DNA of 64,000 bases from Shewanella phaeophyticola (GTDB lineage: Bacteria; Pseudomonadota; Gammaproteobacteria; Enterobacterales; Shewanellaceae): NCBI RefSeq assembly GCF_025398315.1, contig NZ_JAODOQ010000001.1, positions 1,612,001 to 1,676,000 on the forward strand. Reading direction: 5' to 3'. This document shows positions 39,170-51,655 of this stretch, piece after piece. Made by a program: the position numbers and the translations under genes. The notes beneath the pieces are model-generated. The model did no database searches. It was not told where the DNA came from and saw only the letters and a program-made list of their open reading frames with translations. Each line of letters starts with the position of its first letter. The stretch's first letter is position 1.

Positions 39170-40531
39170 TTAGTGCTCGTTGTTTAATTCTAAAATACCC
39201 GCAGTTTTTGAACCAAATAACTGTTGGTGCAATCGGCCTGCAAACTCATCTGTCATCCCTGAAATATAATCGGCAATAACACGCATAGGATTACTGTTTT
39301 CTGCATTTGCGGTTAACCAACGCTCGCGAGTATTGAGCGGCAATAAACGTTCAGGATCCGATGCAAAAGCTTCAAATAACTCCATTATAATTTGTTGACC
39401 CTTGTATTCGAGCATTTGAATTTCCGGTTTACGAATGACGTATTTAAACACCAGCTGTTTGAGTACATGAAGCGTTAAGGCAAAATCGGCCTGCAACTCT
39501 GCATTGTATTTGAGTAACTCGGCTTCAAAGTCATCGTTGCTTTTGATACTAATGGCCGTGACAAAACCATTGACCAATGTGCCTATGGCGTCTTTACGTA
39601 AATGATGCTCGTGGGAAAACAACTTCTCGCCAATGTTGGCGATTTCTGACTTGAGCCATTGATCATTAATGCTGTGCAGTTGCTCAACCACATCATGTTG
39701 CCATTGGCGTTGATTGACAATGCCCATCACGATGGCATCTTCTAGGTCATGCACGGCATAGGCGATGTCGTCAGCCAATTCCATAATCGAGCAATCTAAC
39801 GACTTAAACCGAGTTTTGAGGTGAGGGTATTGGGTGTTGACAGTGCTTTGCTCACTGCTAATAAACCGTTGCCTATCGTTGTCGCTCAGTGCTGATAATA
39901 CCCAATCACTAATCGGCTTGTCATCATCAAATAACCCTTTTACTGGCGGCCAGTCAGATGGCTTTAATTGCCTATGGTTTGCAATGTCGGGTTTGTTGAG
40001 ATCAATATACAGTTGTGAATGCATGGCTGGGTATTTCATGATCCCAAGCAAGGTTCGCCGAGTGAGGTTCATCCCCCAGGATGGCGTGTAAGGTTCTAGT
40101 CGCGATAAAATTCTGAAGGTTTGGCCATTGCCTTCAAATCCACCATGATGACGCATCATATAATTGAGCGCCACTTCTCCGCCGTGGCCAAAAGGCGGAT
40201 GGCCAATATCGTGGGCTAAACAAATCGATTCAATCAAACTCATGGAGTTAAGTAACGGCTTAAACTCTGGATATTTACGACGTAATTGTGCGGTAATACC
40301 GGTACCAATTTGCGACACTTCTAACGAGTGGGTTAAACGAGTGCGATAAAAGTCGTTCATGCCGACACCCAACACCTGGGTTTTAGCTTGTAAGCGTCTA
40401 AAGGCGGCAGAATGCAGTATACGTGCGCGGTCGCGCTGAAATGGACTGCGATGATCATTGCGACGTTGTTTGTCTTCACCTAATAGGCGCTGATGCCAAA
40501 TATTGTCTTGCTGTGTTGTGGTATCGGACAT
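39170..40531 (-). CDS. dGTPase-family HD triphosphohydrolase
   Basis: A 453-residue HD-domain enzyme of the dGTPase group. The metal-binding pattern is complete: '[10 protein letters not shown]' (about 64), '[13 protein letters not shown]' (about 107) and '[12 protein letters not shown]' (about 250). Such enzymes cleave dGTP or other dNTPs to nucleoside and triphosphate. Related dGTPases, including one from a Shewanella species, are reported to protect against phage by depleting dGTP. Its start lies 8 bases from the yfbR stop, so the two form one transcription unit. Confidence 0.92.
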   Translation of the reverse strand: MSDTTTQQDNIWHQRLLGEDKQRRNDHRSPFQRDRARILHSAAFRRLQAKTQVLGVGMNDFYRTRLTHSLEVSQIGTGITAQLRRKYPEFKPLLNSMSLIESICLAHDIGHPPFGHGGEVALNYMMRHHGGFEGNGQTFRILSRLEPYTPSWGMNLTRRTLLGIMKYPAMHSQLYIDLNKPDIANHRQLKPSDWPPVKGLFDDDKPISDWVLSALSDNDRQRFISSEQSTVNTQYPHLKTRFKSLDCSIMELADDIAYAVHDLEDAIVMGIVNQRQWQHDVVEQLHSINDQWLKSEIANIGEKLFSHEHHLRKDAIGTLVNGFVTAISIKSNDDFEAELLKYNAELQADFALTLHVLKQLVFKYVIRKPEIQMLEYKGQQIIMELFEAFASDPERLLPLNTRERWLTANAENSNPMRVIADYISGMTDEFAGRLHQQLFGSKTAGILELNNEH

Positions 40532-40539
40532 AAGGCTCC

Positions 40540-41128
40540 TTACAGCATTTGATTAATTTCGTCTAAATTCAGGGTAAAGCTTGGGATAAAACAGTCTCTA
40601 AAATAACGTACTGCTGGGTTAGGGTTCTCATCAAGCATGTGCTCTAAACGCTTACGGGCACTGTTAAATTCACTGTTTCCGGCTTTGTGTTCTTCTAGAC
40701 ATTTTAAATAAGCGCACAGAGTGTCGGCGGCTTTCACTATGGCTTTATATTGTGGGTCGGCTTCTTGGCTAATAAACAAACTGCGATAATCGTCTTTAAA
40801 CTCATCGGGTACCATTTCAAGCATACGCTGTTCGGCAATGGCTTCAATTTTTTTATATTCAGCTTCGATTTCTTTATTAAAATACTTAACCGGAGTCGGT
40901 AAGTCGCCGGTTAAGATTTCACTGGCATCATGATAAATGGCAATGGTTGCCGCTTGATTAGGGTCTAAATGGGTATCGAACTTTTTATTACTGATAATCA
41001 CCAGGGCATGTGCAACCATAGCGACTTGTAATGAATGTTCCTGAACGTTTTCTGCGGCGCACGTTGTACATTAATGGCCAGCGTTGAATTAACTTCATTC
41101 GGGCTAAATGGGCAAATAGATGACTCAT
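40540..41128 (-). CDS. yfbR: 5'-deoxynucleotidase YfbR, with one apparent frameshift
   Basis: A 195-residue HD-domain enzyme that removes the phosphate from deoxynucleoside 5'-monophosphates. The C-terminal 159 residues read from an internal Met, with '[20 protein letters not shown]' intact. The N-terminus is present from ATG 41128: '[20 protein letters not shown]'. It runs to a break near 41056, where one extra C separates Asn-Val-Arg from Ala-Glu-Asn-Val-Gln-Glu-His-Ser. In E. coli yfbR is next to alaA, as here. Confidence 0.92.
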
Positions 41129-41193
41129 GAGACTCCTTACTGCGCTCAATCAACAATAATCTGTATATTGCCAGCTTACCTGAGCTTTAGGAT

Positions 41194-41218
41194 AAAAAAA
41201 AGCGACTGTTCAGTCGCT
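41194..41218 (-). terminator. rho-independent terminator after alaA
   Basis: The stem AGCGACTG-(2 nt)-CAGTCGCT and the A run at 41194-41200 form a terminator for the minus strand. Confidence 0.8.
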
Positions 41219-41237
41219 TATGTTTGAGGCTTAATGA

Positions 41238-42452
41238 TTATTGTTGGTAATCATCAAGAAATTCACCAAACTCAACTAAGGCTTTGGTGAGGTCTTCTTT
41301 ATGCGGTAAAAATACGACCCTAAGATGGTCTGGCTCTGGCCAATTAAAGGCAGTACCTTGCACAAGTAATATTTTTTTTGATTTCAATAAGTCGAGCACT
41401 AGGCGTTCATCGTCACGTAAATTAAACTTTTTCATGTCTAATTTAGGGAAGGCATACAAAGCACCCTTGGGTTTTTTACAGCTCACACCTGGGATTTGGT
41501 TTAATAGCTCATAAACCGCGTCGCGCTGAACGGTTAAGCGGCCATTAGGTAAGATTAACTCATTAATGGATTGATAACCGCCAAGTGCAGTTTGAATTGC
41601 ATGCTGATTAGGCACGTTGGCACACAAGCGCATTGATGCGAGCATTTCCAGGCCTTCAATATAGCTTTTAGCTGCTTTTAAATTGCCCGACAGCATCATC
41701 CAGCCAACACGGAAACCTGCAGCACGATATGCTTTTGATAAGCCATTGAAAGTAATGGTTAAAATGTCATCAGACAAACCCGCTGCAGGGATGTGTTTTG
41801 CTTCGTCATATAAAATTTTATCGTAAATTTCATCGGCAAATAAGATTAAGTCGTGCTGACGGCATAACTCGATAACCTGTAACAGTAACTCTTCGCTATA
41901 CACTGCGCCGGTAGGATTGTTCGGGTTAATTAACACGATGGCTCGAGTGCGGTTGCTGATCTTACTTTTGATATCGTCTAAGTCAGGAAACCAATCGGCT
42001 TCTTCATCACAGCGATAATGCACCGCTTTACCGCCAGCAAGATTGGCAGCTGCAGTCCACAATGGGTAGTCAGGTGAGGGAATAAGTACTTCATCGTCGG
42101 TATTGAGTAGCCCTTGCATGGCCATTACGATAAGTTCAGATACCCCATTACCAATATAGATATCTTCAATATCAACACCAAAAATACCTTGTGCCTGGTA
42201 ATGTTGCACAATGGCTTTACGTGCCGAGAATAGGCCTTTAGATTCGCAATAACCTTGCGCACTGGGCAGATTTAAAATCACGTCGCGCACGATTTCTTCA
42301 GGGGCTTCAAATCCAAATGGTGCCGGGTTGCCGATGTTTAATTTTAAAATACGGTGACCTTCGTCTTCTAAACGGCGGGCTTCTTTATGCACTGGACCAC
42401 GAATGTCGTAGCAAACAGAGTCAAGCTTATTGGATTTGATAATGGGACGCAT
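41238..42452 (-). CDS. alaA: glutamate-pyruvate aminotransferase AlaA
   Basis: A 404-residue class I/II aminotransferase, PLP-dependent. It holds 'NPNNPTGAVYS' (about 176), 'FADEIYDKILYD' (about 210), the PLP lysine in 'FNGLSKAYRAAGFRVGW' (about 240) and the terminal arginine region 'DHLRVVFLPH'. It makes alanine from pyruvate and glutamate. Its length and sequence match E. coli AlaA (YfbQ) closely. The frame is intact. Confidence 0.95.
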   Translation of the reverse strand: MRPIIKSNKLDSVCYDIRGPVHKEARRLEDEGHRILKLNIGNPAPFGFEAPEEIVRDVILNLPSAQGYCESKGLFSARKAIVQHYQAQGIFGVDIEDIYIGNGVSELIVMAMQGLLNTDDEVLIPSPDYPLWTAAANLAGGKAVHYRCDEEADWFPDLDDIKSKISNRTRAIVLINPNNPTGAVYSEELLLQVIELCRQHDLILFADEIYDKILYDEAKHIPAAGLSDDILTITFNGLSKAYRAAGFRVGWMMLSGNLKAAKSYIEGLEMLASMRLCANVPNQHAIQTALGGYQSINELILPNGRLTVQRDAVYELLNQIPGVSCKKPKGALYAFPKLDMKKFNLRDDERLVLDLLKSKKILLVQGTAFNWPEPDHLRVVFLPHKEDLTKALVEFGEFLDDYQQ

Positions 42453-42644
42453 ACTATTCTCAATAACTAATTACGGCTTAAGTTAGCGAACCATAACGAA
42501 TTTATTGATATTGTGGAAGAGGCAAACGAGCAAATTGAATAATAATATCAGTCGTTCATGCTATTTGGGGCGCTACTTAAGCCTTTGCTTTAGTTTTTTA
42601 TGCTGTTTGTGGTGCTTGTTTTAGTGACTTCGTGTTGGGTAGAG

Positions 42645-42672
42645 GCAAAAAAGCCAGCACGTATGCTGGCTT
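42645..42672 (-). terminator. rho-independent terminator after efp
   Basis: AGCCAGCA-CGTA-TGCTGGCT with an A run before it (42647-42652) makes a minus-strand terminator; Ts also follow on the plus strand. Confidence 0.85.
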
Positions 42673-42728
42673 TTAAAGAGTTTACTTGAGTTATGGCTAT
42701 TTCAGCTTGAACTCAAATTAACTGGCGA

Positions 42729-43289
42729 TTAAACGCGCTTTTTGAACTCACCGGTACGAGTGTCAATTTCAATTTTGTCGCCCACTTTAACGAAGTCAGC
42801 CACAGTAACAGTACCGCCACCAGTGATGGTCGCTGGCTTCATTACTTTACCTGAAGTGTCGCCACGAGCAGATGGCTCAGTGTAGATAACTTCACGTACG
42901 ATGTGTACTGGTAATTCAACTGAAATCGCTTTGTCGTTGTAGAAAGTGACTTGACACTGATCTTCCATACCATCAACGATGTATGCAGCTGAATCACCTA
43001 GGTTGTCAGCTTCAACGTCATACTGGTTGTACTCTTCATCCATAAATACATACATAGGATCAGCAAAGTAAGAATAAGTACAATCAAGACGTTCTAAAAT
43101 GATGTCTTCTAACTTGTCTTCGCCTTTGAAGGTTTGTTCAGTGCCAGAATCAAGCAATAAGTTTTTTAATTTTAACTTAACGATTGCAGCATTACGGCCA
43201 GAACGAGTTGTTTCAGTTTTCTGAACAACCCATGGGCTGCCATCTAACATGATCACGTTGCCAGGACGGATTTCATGAGCAGTTTTCAT
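42729..43289 (-). CDS. efp: elongation factor P, arginine-32 type
   Basis: A 186-residue three-domain EF-P that relieves ribosome stalling at polyproline. The N-terminal loop reads '[12 protein letters not shown]', placing Arg at position 32. In lysine-type EF-P this residue is Lys and is modified by EpmA/EpmB. In Shewanella and Pseudomonas Arg32 is rhamnosylated by EarP, and the earP gene lies immediately upstream here. All domains are intact. Confidence 0.97.
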   Translation of the reverse strand: MKTAHEIRPGNVIMLDGSPWVVQKTETTRSGRNAAIVKLKLKNLLLDSGTEQTFKGEDKLEDIILERLDCTYSYFADPMYVFMDEEYNQYDVEADNLGDSAAYIVDGMEDQCQVTFYNDKAISVELPVHIVREVIYTEPSARGDTSGKVMKPATITGGGTVTVADFVKVGDKIEIDTRTGEFKKRV

Positions 43290-43338
43290 TGTACTATTTC
43301 CTATATATATGGACTTTTTATATTTACAGAGCAGTATC

Positions 43339-44530
43339 TTAGCTATTTTTAACGAATTGAACTAGTCGACTCGCAAGATCTGCATCATTTAACGCGCTAT
43401 TTGGCCAATTAATCGCATGTTGCTGTAATGGCAAAATAACAGAATTCAATTGCTGCCAGTGGTTAACCACGGCGTTTGCATCCCCTTGGTTGAAGGCCAA
43501 ATTCACCTCAGCCCAGGTTGCTGCGATTTGTGCTGCGAGATTATCGCAGTAAATCCGCATAAAAGCTTGTAATTTTACTAGATGATAATCATCTTCTTGC
43601 GGATAGATGTGCCAAATAAAAGGTTTGGCTGCCCATTAGGCGCAAAAATGAATCTTCCCCCCGCACAATATTAAAATCACAGCTCCATAGCAAGCGATCA
43701 AAGCCTGTCTGATCGGTCATGGGTAAAATATGCAATGTGAGTTTGCCTAACTTGATCTGTTGCCCAGGTACTAACTCACTGACAAGGCAGGGAAGAAACT
43801 CAGTTAAGCTGTGTAAACTTCGGCCTTTAGGAATAAGCACATGCATCGCTTGAGTTGCGTGTTGCCATTGTTCAACTAATGCGCTGAGCGCAGCTGTTTC
43901 GTAACTAAACACGCTGATGACAGTGTCATCAGGCTCAATGTCACTTAAACCAAGTTGGCTAAATAAGGCCATTTTATTATTGGGGTTAGCTTGCCAGTTA
44001 TCGCGCTCAATAAACAATTGCTGCTCACAAATTAATCCGCCCGTTTTGTCACTAAACCCTGGGAAGTAAAACCATTTTTTTACCCCATTTGCTTGAGTTG
44101 ACGGTAAACCGTGACAGCCTTCTACCCAATCTTCGGCGCTCAAATACTCTAGGTTTAACCAATAGGGAACTGTACTTTGCGGTTGCTTGTGCAGTTTATC
44201 GATGACTGATTTTACTTGTTCGGGTAATTCACAAGCAAAGGCTTCAATAACCACTTCTCCGGCTATATAGTCTATATCCAATGGGTTATTCCAATGAAAT
44301 ATATTCACTCCATTAAAGGTTTGTCGCGGCTCAGTGGGATCTAGTGTGGGTAAAATATGTGAAAAGCTATGTAGGTCATCTACCCATAAATGCACTGTAA
44401 TCTGGTATTCAGCGGCAAGTTGTTTGGCTAAACGCCAGGTGACGCCGATGTCGCCATAGTTATCGACTACGGTGCAGAAGATGTCCCAGTGTTTAGGTAA
44501 TATATCGTGATCAGTTGCTGGCATAGTCAT
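43339..44530 (-). CDS. earP: EF-P arginine rhamnosyltransferase EarP, with one apparent frameshift
   Basis: It transfers rhamnose from dTDP-rhamnose to EF-P Arg32. The N-terminal '[18 protein letters not shown]', with the conserved aspartates of the active site, and the later '[16 protein letters not shown]' are present. Near 43624 an extra A (CAAACC for CAACC) shifts the frame. The remainder, '[17 protein letters not shown]' to the stop at 43339, follows in the next frame. Corrected length is about 396 residues, as in the family. ATG 44530 is taken as the start, because the longer frame begins inside the fldA terminator. Confidence 0.93.
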
Positions 44531-44556
44531 TATGAGTAATCTTATATAGCCAATAC

Positions 44557-44583
44557 TAAAAAAGCGGCTCAACGCCGCTTTTT
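44557..44583 (-). terminator. rho-independent terminator after fldA
   Basis: AAAAAGCGGC-TCAAC-GCCGCTTTTT: a symmetrical hairpin with A/T tracts on both sides. Confidence 0.85.
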
Positions 44584-44616
44584 GTCAGTATTAGGTGACA
44601 GTATTAACAGATAATA

Positions 44617-45144
44617 TTAGTCAGCTAATTCAGCTAAACACATTTCTTCGTAAATTTGCTTAACCCATGCATCAACACGTTCTTCGGTAAGTTCTGGTTG
44701 ACGGTCTTCATCGATACCTAAACCGACAAAGTGATTGTCGTCTACCATCCCTTTAGAAGCTTCAAAGTCATAGCTTTCAGAAGGCCAGTGGCCAATGATG
44801 ATACCACCGCGAGCTTCAACGATGTCACGCACCATACCCATGGCATCAAGGAAGTATTCTGCGTAGTCTTCTTGGTCACCACAACCAAAAATAGCCACTA
44901 ACTTATCGGTAAAATCGATTTGCTCAAGCTCAGGGAAAAAATCATCCCAATCGCACTGAGCTTCGCCGTAATACCAGGTTGGAATGCCAAACATAAGCAA
45001 GTCGTATTCAGCGATTTGCTCTTTAGTGCTCTTAGCGATGTCTTTAACATCGAGCATGCTTTTACCCAGTTTTTTCTGGATCATTTTGGCTACAGCTTCG
45101 GTGTTACCTGTGTCGCTACCGAAAAAAAGACCTACAGTTGCCAT
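44617..45144 (-). CDS. fldA: flavodoxin FldA
   Basis: A 175-residue long-chain flavodoxin, an FMN electron carrier. The phosphate loop is 'FGSDTGNTEAVAK' (about 8-20), and isoalloxazine-binding loops are 'PTWYYGEAQCDWDD' (about 55) and 'GCGDQEDYAEYF' (about 89). The order ybfF, DUF2788, ybfE, fldA resembles E. coli ybfF-ybfE-fldA. Confidence 0.97.
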   Translation of the reverse strand: MATVGLFFGSDTGNTEAVAKMIQKKLGKSMLDVKDIAKSTKEQIAEYDLLMFGIPTWYYGEAQCDWDDFFPELEQIDFTDKLVAIFGCGDQEDYAEYFLDAMGMVRDIVEARGGIIIGHWPSESYDFEASKGMVDDNHFVGLGIDEDRQPELTEERVDAWVKQIYEEMCLAELAD

Positions 45145-45195
45145 TGTCTATCCTTTAAATATCTAGTTCGCGTTGTGCGATGTTCGAAAAACGTC

Positions 45196-45468
45196 TCAGT
45201 TGTCGAGTTGTTGTTGCAGAATAAATTCGATTAACTGGCTACGACTGATGTTACTGTCCAAAGCTTGTTGGTTCAAGGCATCATATAAATCTTGTGACAC
45301 TTTTAACTCTATTCGCTTTAAACCGTTAGCGCGATCACGCTGAATTTGGTTTCGCTTATTGATCTTTAATTGCTGTTCCCGAGAAAGTGGGTTACTTCTC
45401 GGACGCCCGCGGCGTGTTTCACTGGCAAAAAGGTCAATAGTCGTTCTATCTGTTGTTTCTTTTGCCAT
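45196..45468 (-). CDS. ybfE: YbfE family protein (LexA-regulated in E. coli)
   Basis: A 90-residue basic protein matching E. coli YbfE: 'DRTTIDLFASETRRGRPRSN' near the start and 'SQLIEFILQQQ' at the end, possibly a ribbon-helix-helix fold. In E. coli the gene is under LexA control. No LexA box could be seen upstream here. The gene lies between a DUF2788 gene (6-base gap) and fldA. Confidence 0.88.
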   Translation of the reverse strand: MAKETTDRTTIDLFASETRRGRPRSNPLSREQQLKINKRNQIQRDRANGLKRIELKVSQDLYDALNQQALDSNISRSQLIEFILQQQLDN

Positions 45469-45474
45469 TGTATT

Positions 45475-45696
45475 TTAACCGATCCCAGAGCCTTCCCAGG
45501 TCATCTGTATAATACCTTTTGCAATAAACCCGGCACAGCCGAGAAATAACACTGCCCAAACAATATATCGACCAAATTTAGGGACATCACCTTGTTTAAG
45601 CACATCATGGATTGCCATACCGATAAAAAAGAATATCGCAGCAAAAAACAAGTTCAAACCAACGGCTTCAATTTGATCCATGTACTGATTTAACAT
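45475..45696 (-). CDS. DUF2788 membrane protein
   Basis: A 73-residue protein with two membrane segments (about 14-33 and 43-63). The 'FFIGMAIHDVLKQGDVPKFG' stretch matches DUF2788, a small family of unknown function. The gap to ybfE is 6 bases, so they are co-transcribed. Confidence 0.82.
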   Translation of the reverse strand: MLNQYMDQIEAVGLNLFFAAIFFFIGMAIHDVLKQGDVPKFGRYIVWAVLFLGCAGFIAKGIIQMTWEGSGIG

Positions 45697-45795
45697 ATTT
45701 CTACCTTCGCGTTAGTCATGTCTGGCGAAAAGAGGGCGCGAATATATCACATCGTGTCAGAATTGGGTATGTGCAAAAGGGTAAATAATTAAAAT

Positions 45796-46590
45796 TTACC
45801 CTTGGTTTTGTTCAATAAACTCAGCCACGATACGATTGAATATCTCAGGCTTTTGAGCATGTAGCCAATGACCTGTGCCATTTAAGGTTTTTGCCGTCAC
45901 TCGCGGAAATTGACGGACAATTTCATCGCGATGTTCTGCAGTTACATAGTTTGAGTCACCGCCTCGTATAAACAGGGTAGGCTTGTCAAAATGCACCTCA
46001 GCACTGATTGGCAAATCCCAACCAATAATACGCGGGTAACAATGAATTAGACCATCAAGATTCATCTTCCATTCAAAGCCGGTGTCGGTTCGCTGCAAGT
46101 TTTTAAGCAAAAACTGCGCGGTACCTTCATCTATGCCACTGGCCAGTAGATGAGCCAATGCCGACTTACGGCTGGTATGTTCATCAAAGACTAAACTGGT
46201 CAACGCAGCAAAAACTGTTTGGTGTCGCGGCGCATAAGCGACCGGGGCAATATCGGCAACCACCAAGCTTTTTACCCGAGTCGGATACAATAAAGCCATG
46301 GCCATGGCGATTTTCCCTCCCATTGAATGGCCGACAATGTGGACACTATCAATACTGAGTTGGTCAAGCAATTTCACCATTGCATTGGCAAGTGATGGGT
46401 AGTCCATCGTGTCCCAATGTTCACTTAGACCGTGGTTGGGCACATCGACCCGAACAACCTGATGGTTTTTTTCCAGTACACTGGCAAGGTTTTTCAAGTT
46501 ATCTAAGTTGCCAAATAGCCCATGAATAAGCAGGACTGTTTCACCTTGGCCGTGAGAGACATAATGCATAGTGCGATAAACTCGTGACAT
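45796..46590 (-). CDS. ybfF: alpha/beta-hydrolase, YbfF esterase family
   Basis: About 264 residues from ATG 46590. The oxyanion region is 'LIHGLFGNLDNLKNL', and the nucleophile Ser lies in 'VGHSMGGKIAM'. The C-terminal His is in 'NGTGHWLHAQKP'. The fold and operon position match YbfF, an acyl-CoA or ester thioesterase/esterase. The frame is open further upstream to 46635, without support. Divergent from seqA, as in E. coli. Confidence 0.88.
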   Translation of the reverse strand: MSRVYRTMHYVSHGQGETVLLIHGLFGNLDNLKNLASVLEKNHQVVRVDVPNHGLSEHWDTMDYPSLANAMVKLLDQLSIDSVHIVGHSMGGKIAMAMALLYPTRVKSLVVADIAPVAYAPRHQTVFAALTSLVFDEHTSRKSALAHLLASGIDEGTAQFLLKNLQRTDTGFEWKMNLDGLIHCYPRIIGWDLPISAEVHFDKPTLFIRGGDSNYVTAEHRDEIVRQFPRVTAKTLNGTGHWLHAQKPEIFNRIVAEFIEQNQG

Positions 46591-46865
46591 CAAACAATGG
46601 GGCCGAATTTTGCGATAATGAACACAGCAAATCAAGTTTTGATGACCGATGACATCAATTTTGCTGTAAATTTAAACGCGAGATGCGAATTTTTTGTGAA
46701 TATGTGCGATTTAATGATTTTGCCACTTTATTAGTAGGTTAAGCTTGGCTTACACTGAAGCCATATTTTTGATCGCACTACATTATTTTGATCGGCGATA
46801 GCCTGTTTAACGTGTCACGCACTGACGTTAAGCCTAAGACAAATAGAAGAATAAGGATGACTCTG

Positions 46866-47501
46866 ATGAAATACATTGAAATTGATGAAGAACTTTATCG
46901 TTTTATTGCCAGTAAAACGGAACGTATTGGCGAGAGTGCTTCTGATATTTTACGTCGATTATTGCATTTATCAGTGGAAAGCGTTGAAGTTGATTTGCCA
47001 CAAGCGATCAGCGAACCGAGCCTTGAAGCCGAACCGGCAGAAACAACAGAAGCAGAATCTCAACGTAGTGAGTTATTTAATCAGGCCAAAGCAGCTGTCG
47101 AAAAAGTCATGGCAGTACAGGCGCAACCTGAAGTTGTGGCTCACATTGAATCAAGCGTAACTGAGATTGACTTTAAATCGATTGTTAATGAACATTTATT
47201 AGCTCAACAAAAAGGGGCTGTAGGCCGTTTTATGTGGTTACTCGATAATTTACAGGCGGCAACTGGCAGCGACTTTAATAAAGTGCTCGATATTCAAGGT
47301 AAAGGTCGTTTGTATTTTGCCCGTTCAAAACAAGCGCTATTGGACTCGAGCCAATCATCGAACCCGAAAGAAATCGGTACTAGCGGATTTTGGGTCACAA
47401 CCAATAATAATACCGCCAAAAAACAAAACATTTTTACCGAGGTATTGGAACATTTAGGTTGTGACAGTGAATATGCCCGCACCATTGCAGGCTATATTTA
47501 A
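46866..47501 (+). CDS. seqA: SeqA, negative modulator of replication initiation
   Basis: A 211-residue protein that binds hemimethylated GATC sites and sequesters oriC. The N-terminal oligomerisation domain opens 'MKYIEIDEELYRFIASKT', with 'ESASDILRRLL' after it. The C-terminal DNA-binding domain has 'GRLYFARSKQALL' and 'FWVTTNNNTAKKQ'. ATG 46866 is preferred over the upstream frame start 46788, because AAGGA lies just before it and it gives the normal length. The Dam-SeqA system is implied. Confidence 0.95.
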   Translation: MKYIEIDEELYRFIASKTERIGESASDILRRLLHLSVESVEVDLPQAISEPSLEAEPAETTEAESQRSELFNQAKAAVEKVMAVQAQPEVVAHIESSVTEIDFKSIVNEHLLAQQKGAVGRFMWLLDNLQAATGSDFNKVLDIQGKGRLYFARSKQALLDSSQSSNPKEIGTSGFWVTTNNNTAKKQNIFTEVLEHLGCDSEYARTIAGYI

Positions 47502-47549
47502 GGTTTTTAAGTTTGTCATCCATTTTCATTTACTCGTAGGAGACCACTT

Positions 47550-49194
47550 GTGGCCATTCATCAACGCGCAGGACAGCAAGCAGTACAAACGGATTTAGTG
47601 AATATTCCTAAATTGATGAGTCACTATTATCGCATTATTCCCAATGTAGAAGATGTGCAGCAAAAAGTGACATTTGGTACATCAGGTCACCGTGGCAGTG
47701 CTTTTAACGCCAGTTTTAATCAAAACCACATTTGGGCTATTGCCCAAGCGGTAGTGGATTATCGTCAATCTGCGGGCATTACCGGCTATATGATTGTCGG
47801 TTTTGATACTCATGCATTGTCATATGCGGCATTTATGTCGGTAGTTGAAGTGCTGACCGCGAACCAAGTTAAAATTCTCATCCAAAAAGAGGATGGGTTT
47901 ACCCCTACACCTGTGGTGTCACAAGCCATTGTGAGTGCTAATGCTAGTAAGCCCGCAGCGTTGATAGATGGATTAATTATTACCCCGTCACACAACCCCC
48001 CACAAGACGGTGGTATTAAATACAATCCTCCGCACGGTGGCTACAGCAGAAGGTGAAATCACCAAAGTCATCGAAACCAAAGCTAACCAATACCTTGCTG
48101 ACCAATTAAGCGGCGTTAAGAAGGTTAATTATGGTGTGGCGGTGCAATCGGGTTGGATTGATGAAGTTGATTTTATTGCGCCATATGTTGAATCACTGGC
48201 TGAAGTGATTGACATGGAGGCGATTAAAAAAGCTAACGTTCGTTTAGGCGTTGATCCGCTAGGCGGATCTGGTATTTATTATTGGGAGCAAATTGCTGCG
48301 AAATACGGCCTTGATATTACCTTGGTTAATGACAAAGTAGACCCAACCTTTGGCTTTATGACACTGGATAAAGACGGCAAAATCCGTATGGACTGCTCGT
48401 CACCTTATGCGATGGCAGGTTTGCTAGCACACAGCGAAAGTTATGATTTGTGTGTTGGTAACGACCCTGATTACGACCGCCACGGTATTGTGTGCCCAGG
48501 CTTTGGTTTAATGAACCCTAACCATTATTTAGCCGTGGCCATTGATTACTTAATGACCCATCGTCCGCAATGGTCTGCTTCATTATCGGTTGGCAAAACG
48601 TTGGTATCGAGTGCGATGATTGACCGTGTGTGTCATGCACTAGGTCGCCAATGTTTAGAAGTGCCAGTCGGCTTTAAATGGTTTGTTGATGGTTTAGCCC
48701 AAAGCACCATTGCTTTTGGCGGTGAAGAAAGTGCCGGCGCGGCGTTTTTAAAACGTGATGCTAGCACCTGGTGTACCGATAAAGATGGCTTTATTTTGGC
48801 GCTACTGGCGGCTGAAATTTTGGCTGTGACCGGTAAAACACCTGCACAACGTTATAAAGAGTTAACCGATCAATTTGGTGAAAGCTTCTATACCCGTATT
48901 GATAGCCCAATAAGCCTGAAGAAAAAAGCCAAGTTTGAATTGCTCAACGCCCAAAGTTTTACTGAGACCGAGCTTGCCGGCGAAGCGATCACAGCGATTT
49001 TAAGCCATGCACCGGGTAACAATGCGGCTATTGGTGGGATAAAGGTGACCACTGAAAATGGCTGGTTTGCTGCACGTCCATCTGGCACTGAAGCATTATT
49101 TAAAATCTACGCTGAAAGCTTTATTAGCCAGCAGCATCTCGATGAGATTATTGCTCAAGCGCAAATCATGATTGATTCGGCTTTAAAAGGTTAG
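47550..49194 (+). CDS. pgm: phosphoglucomutase, with one apparent frameshift
   Basis: It interconverts glucose 1-phosphate and glucose 6-phosphate. It starts with GTG 47550 (GGAG 10 bases upstream), giving 'MAIHQRAGQQA'. The phosphoserine loop 'TPSHNPPQDGG' and the metal loop 'GNDPDYDRHG' are intact. Near 48042 the expected GGCCCA (Gly-Pro-Ala) reads GGCTACA and the frame shifts by one. The corrected protein is 547 residues, close to E. coli Pgm. It follows seqA by 48 bases. Confidence 0.95.
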
Positions 49195-49210
49195 GTTTAA
49201 TCGGTGTATG

Positions 49211-49392
49211 ATACCATTTCCATTAATTATGTGACCAATCAGAGTCTGAGCGCCTCCTGCAAGGCGGATTTCTGTGCCTTCTATGCTGCTTAATAGTATT
49301 TTGACGTAGAGCAACTATGCCTACAATCCTATTACTTGCCTAGAAGGCACAGAATTACCGCTGAATGACCAGATAATTAGTGGAATTGGTAT
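49211..49392. mobile_element. MITE-like palindromic element
   Basis: Terminal arms of 20 bp (49211-49230 and 49373-49392) match at 18 positions. Nested inside is a perfect 13-bp pair, TCTGTGCCTTCTA (49271-49283) with TAGAAGGCACAGA (49341-49353). The 182-bp unit has no coding content. It sits between convergent pgm and katG. Confidence 0.75.
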
Positions 49393-49418
49393 GACTCACA
49401 GTAATTTTAACGCGTAAA

Positions 49419-49451
49419 TAAAAAAGCACTGAATAATCAGTGCTTTTTTTG
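49419..49451 (-). terminator. bidirectional terminator between pgm and katG
   Basis: AAAAAAGCACTGA-ATAA-TCAGTGCTTTTTTT: a perfect stem with A/T tracts on both sides, suited to both converging genes. Confidence 0.9.
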
Positions 49452-49465
49452 CCTAACAAAGAAGG

Positions 49466-51655
<2,190 letters not shown>

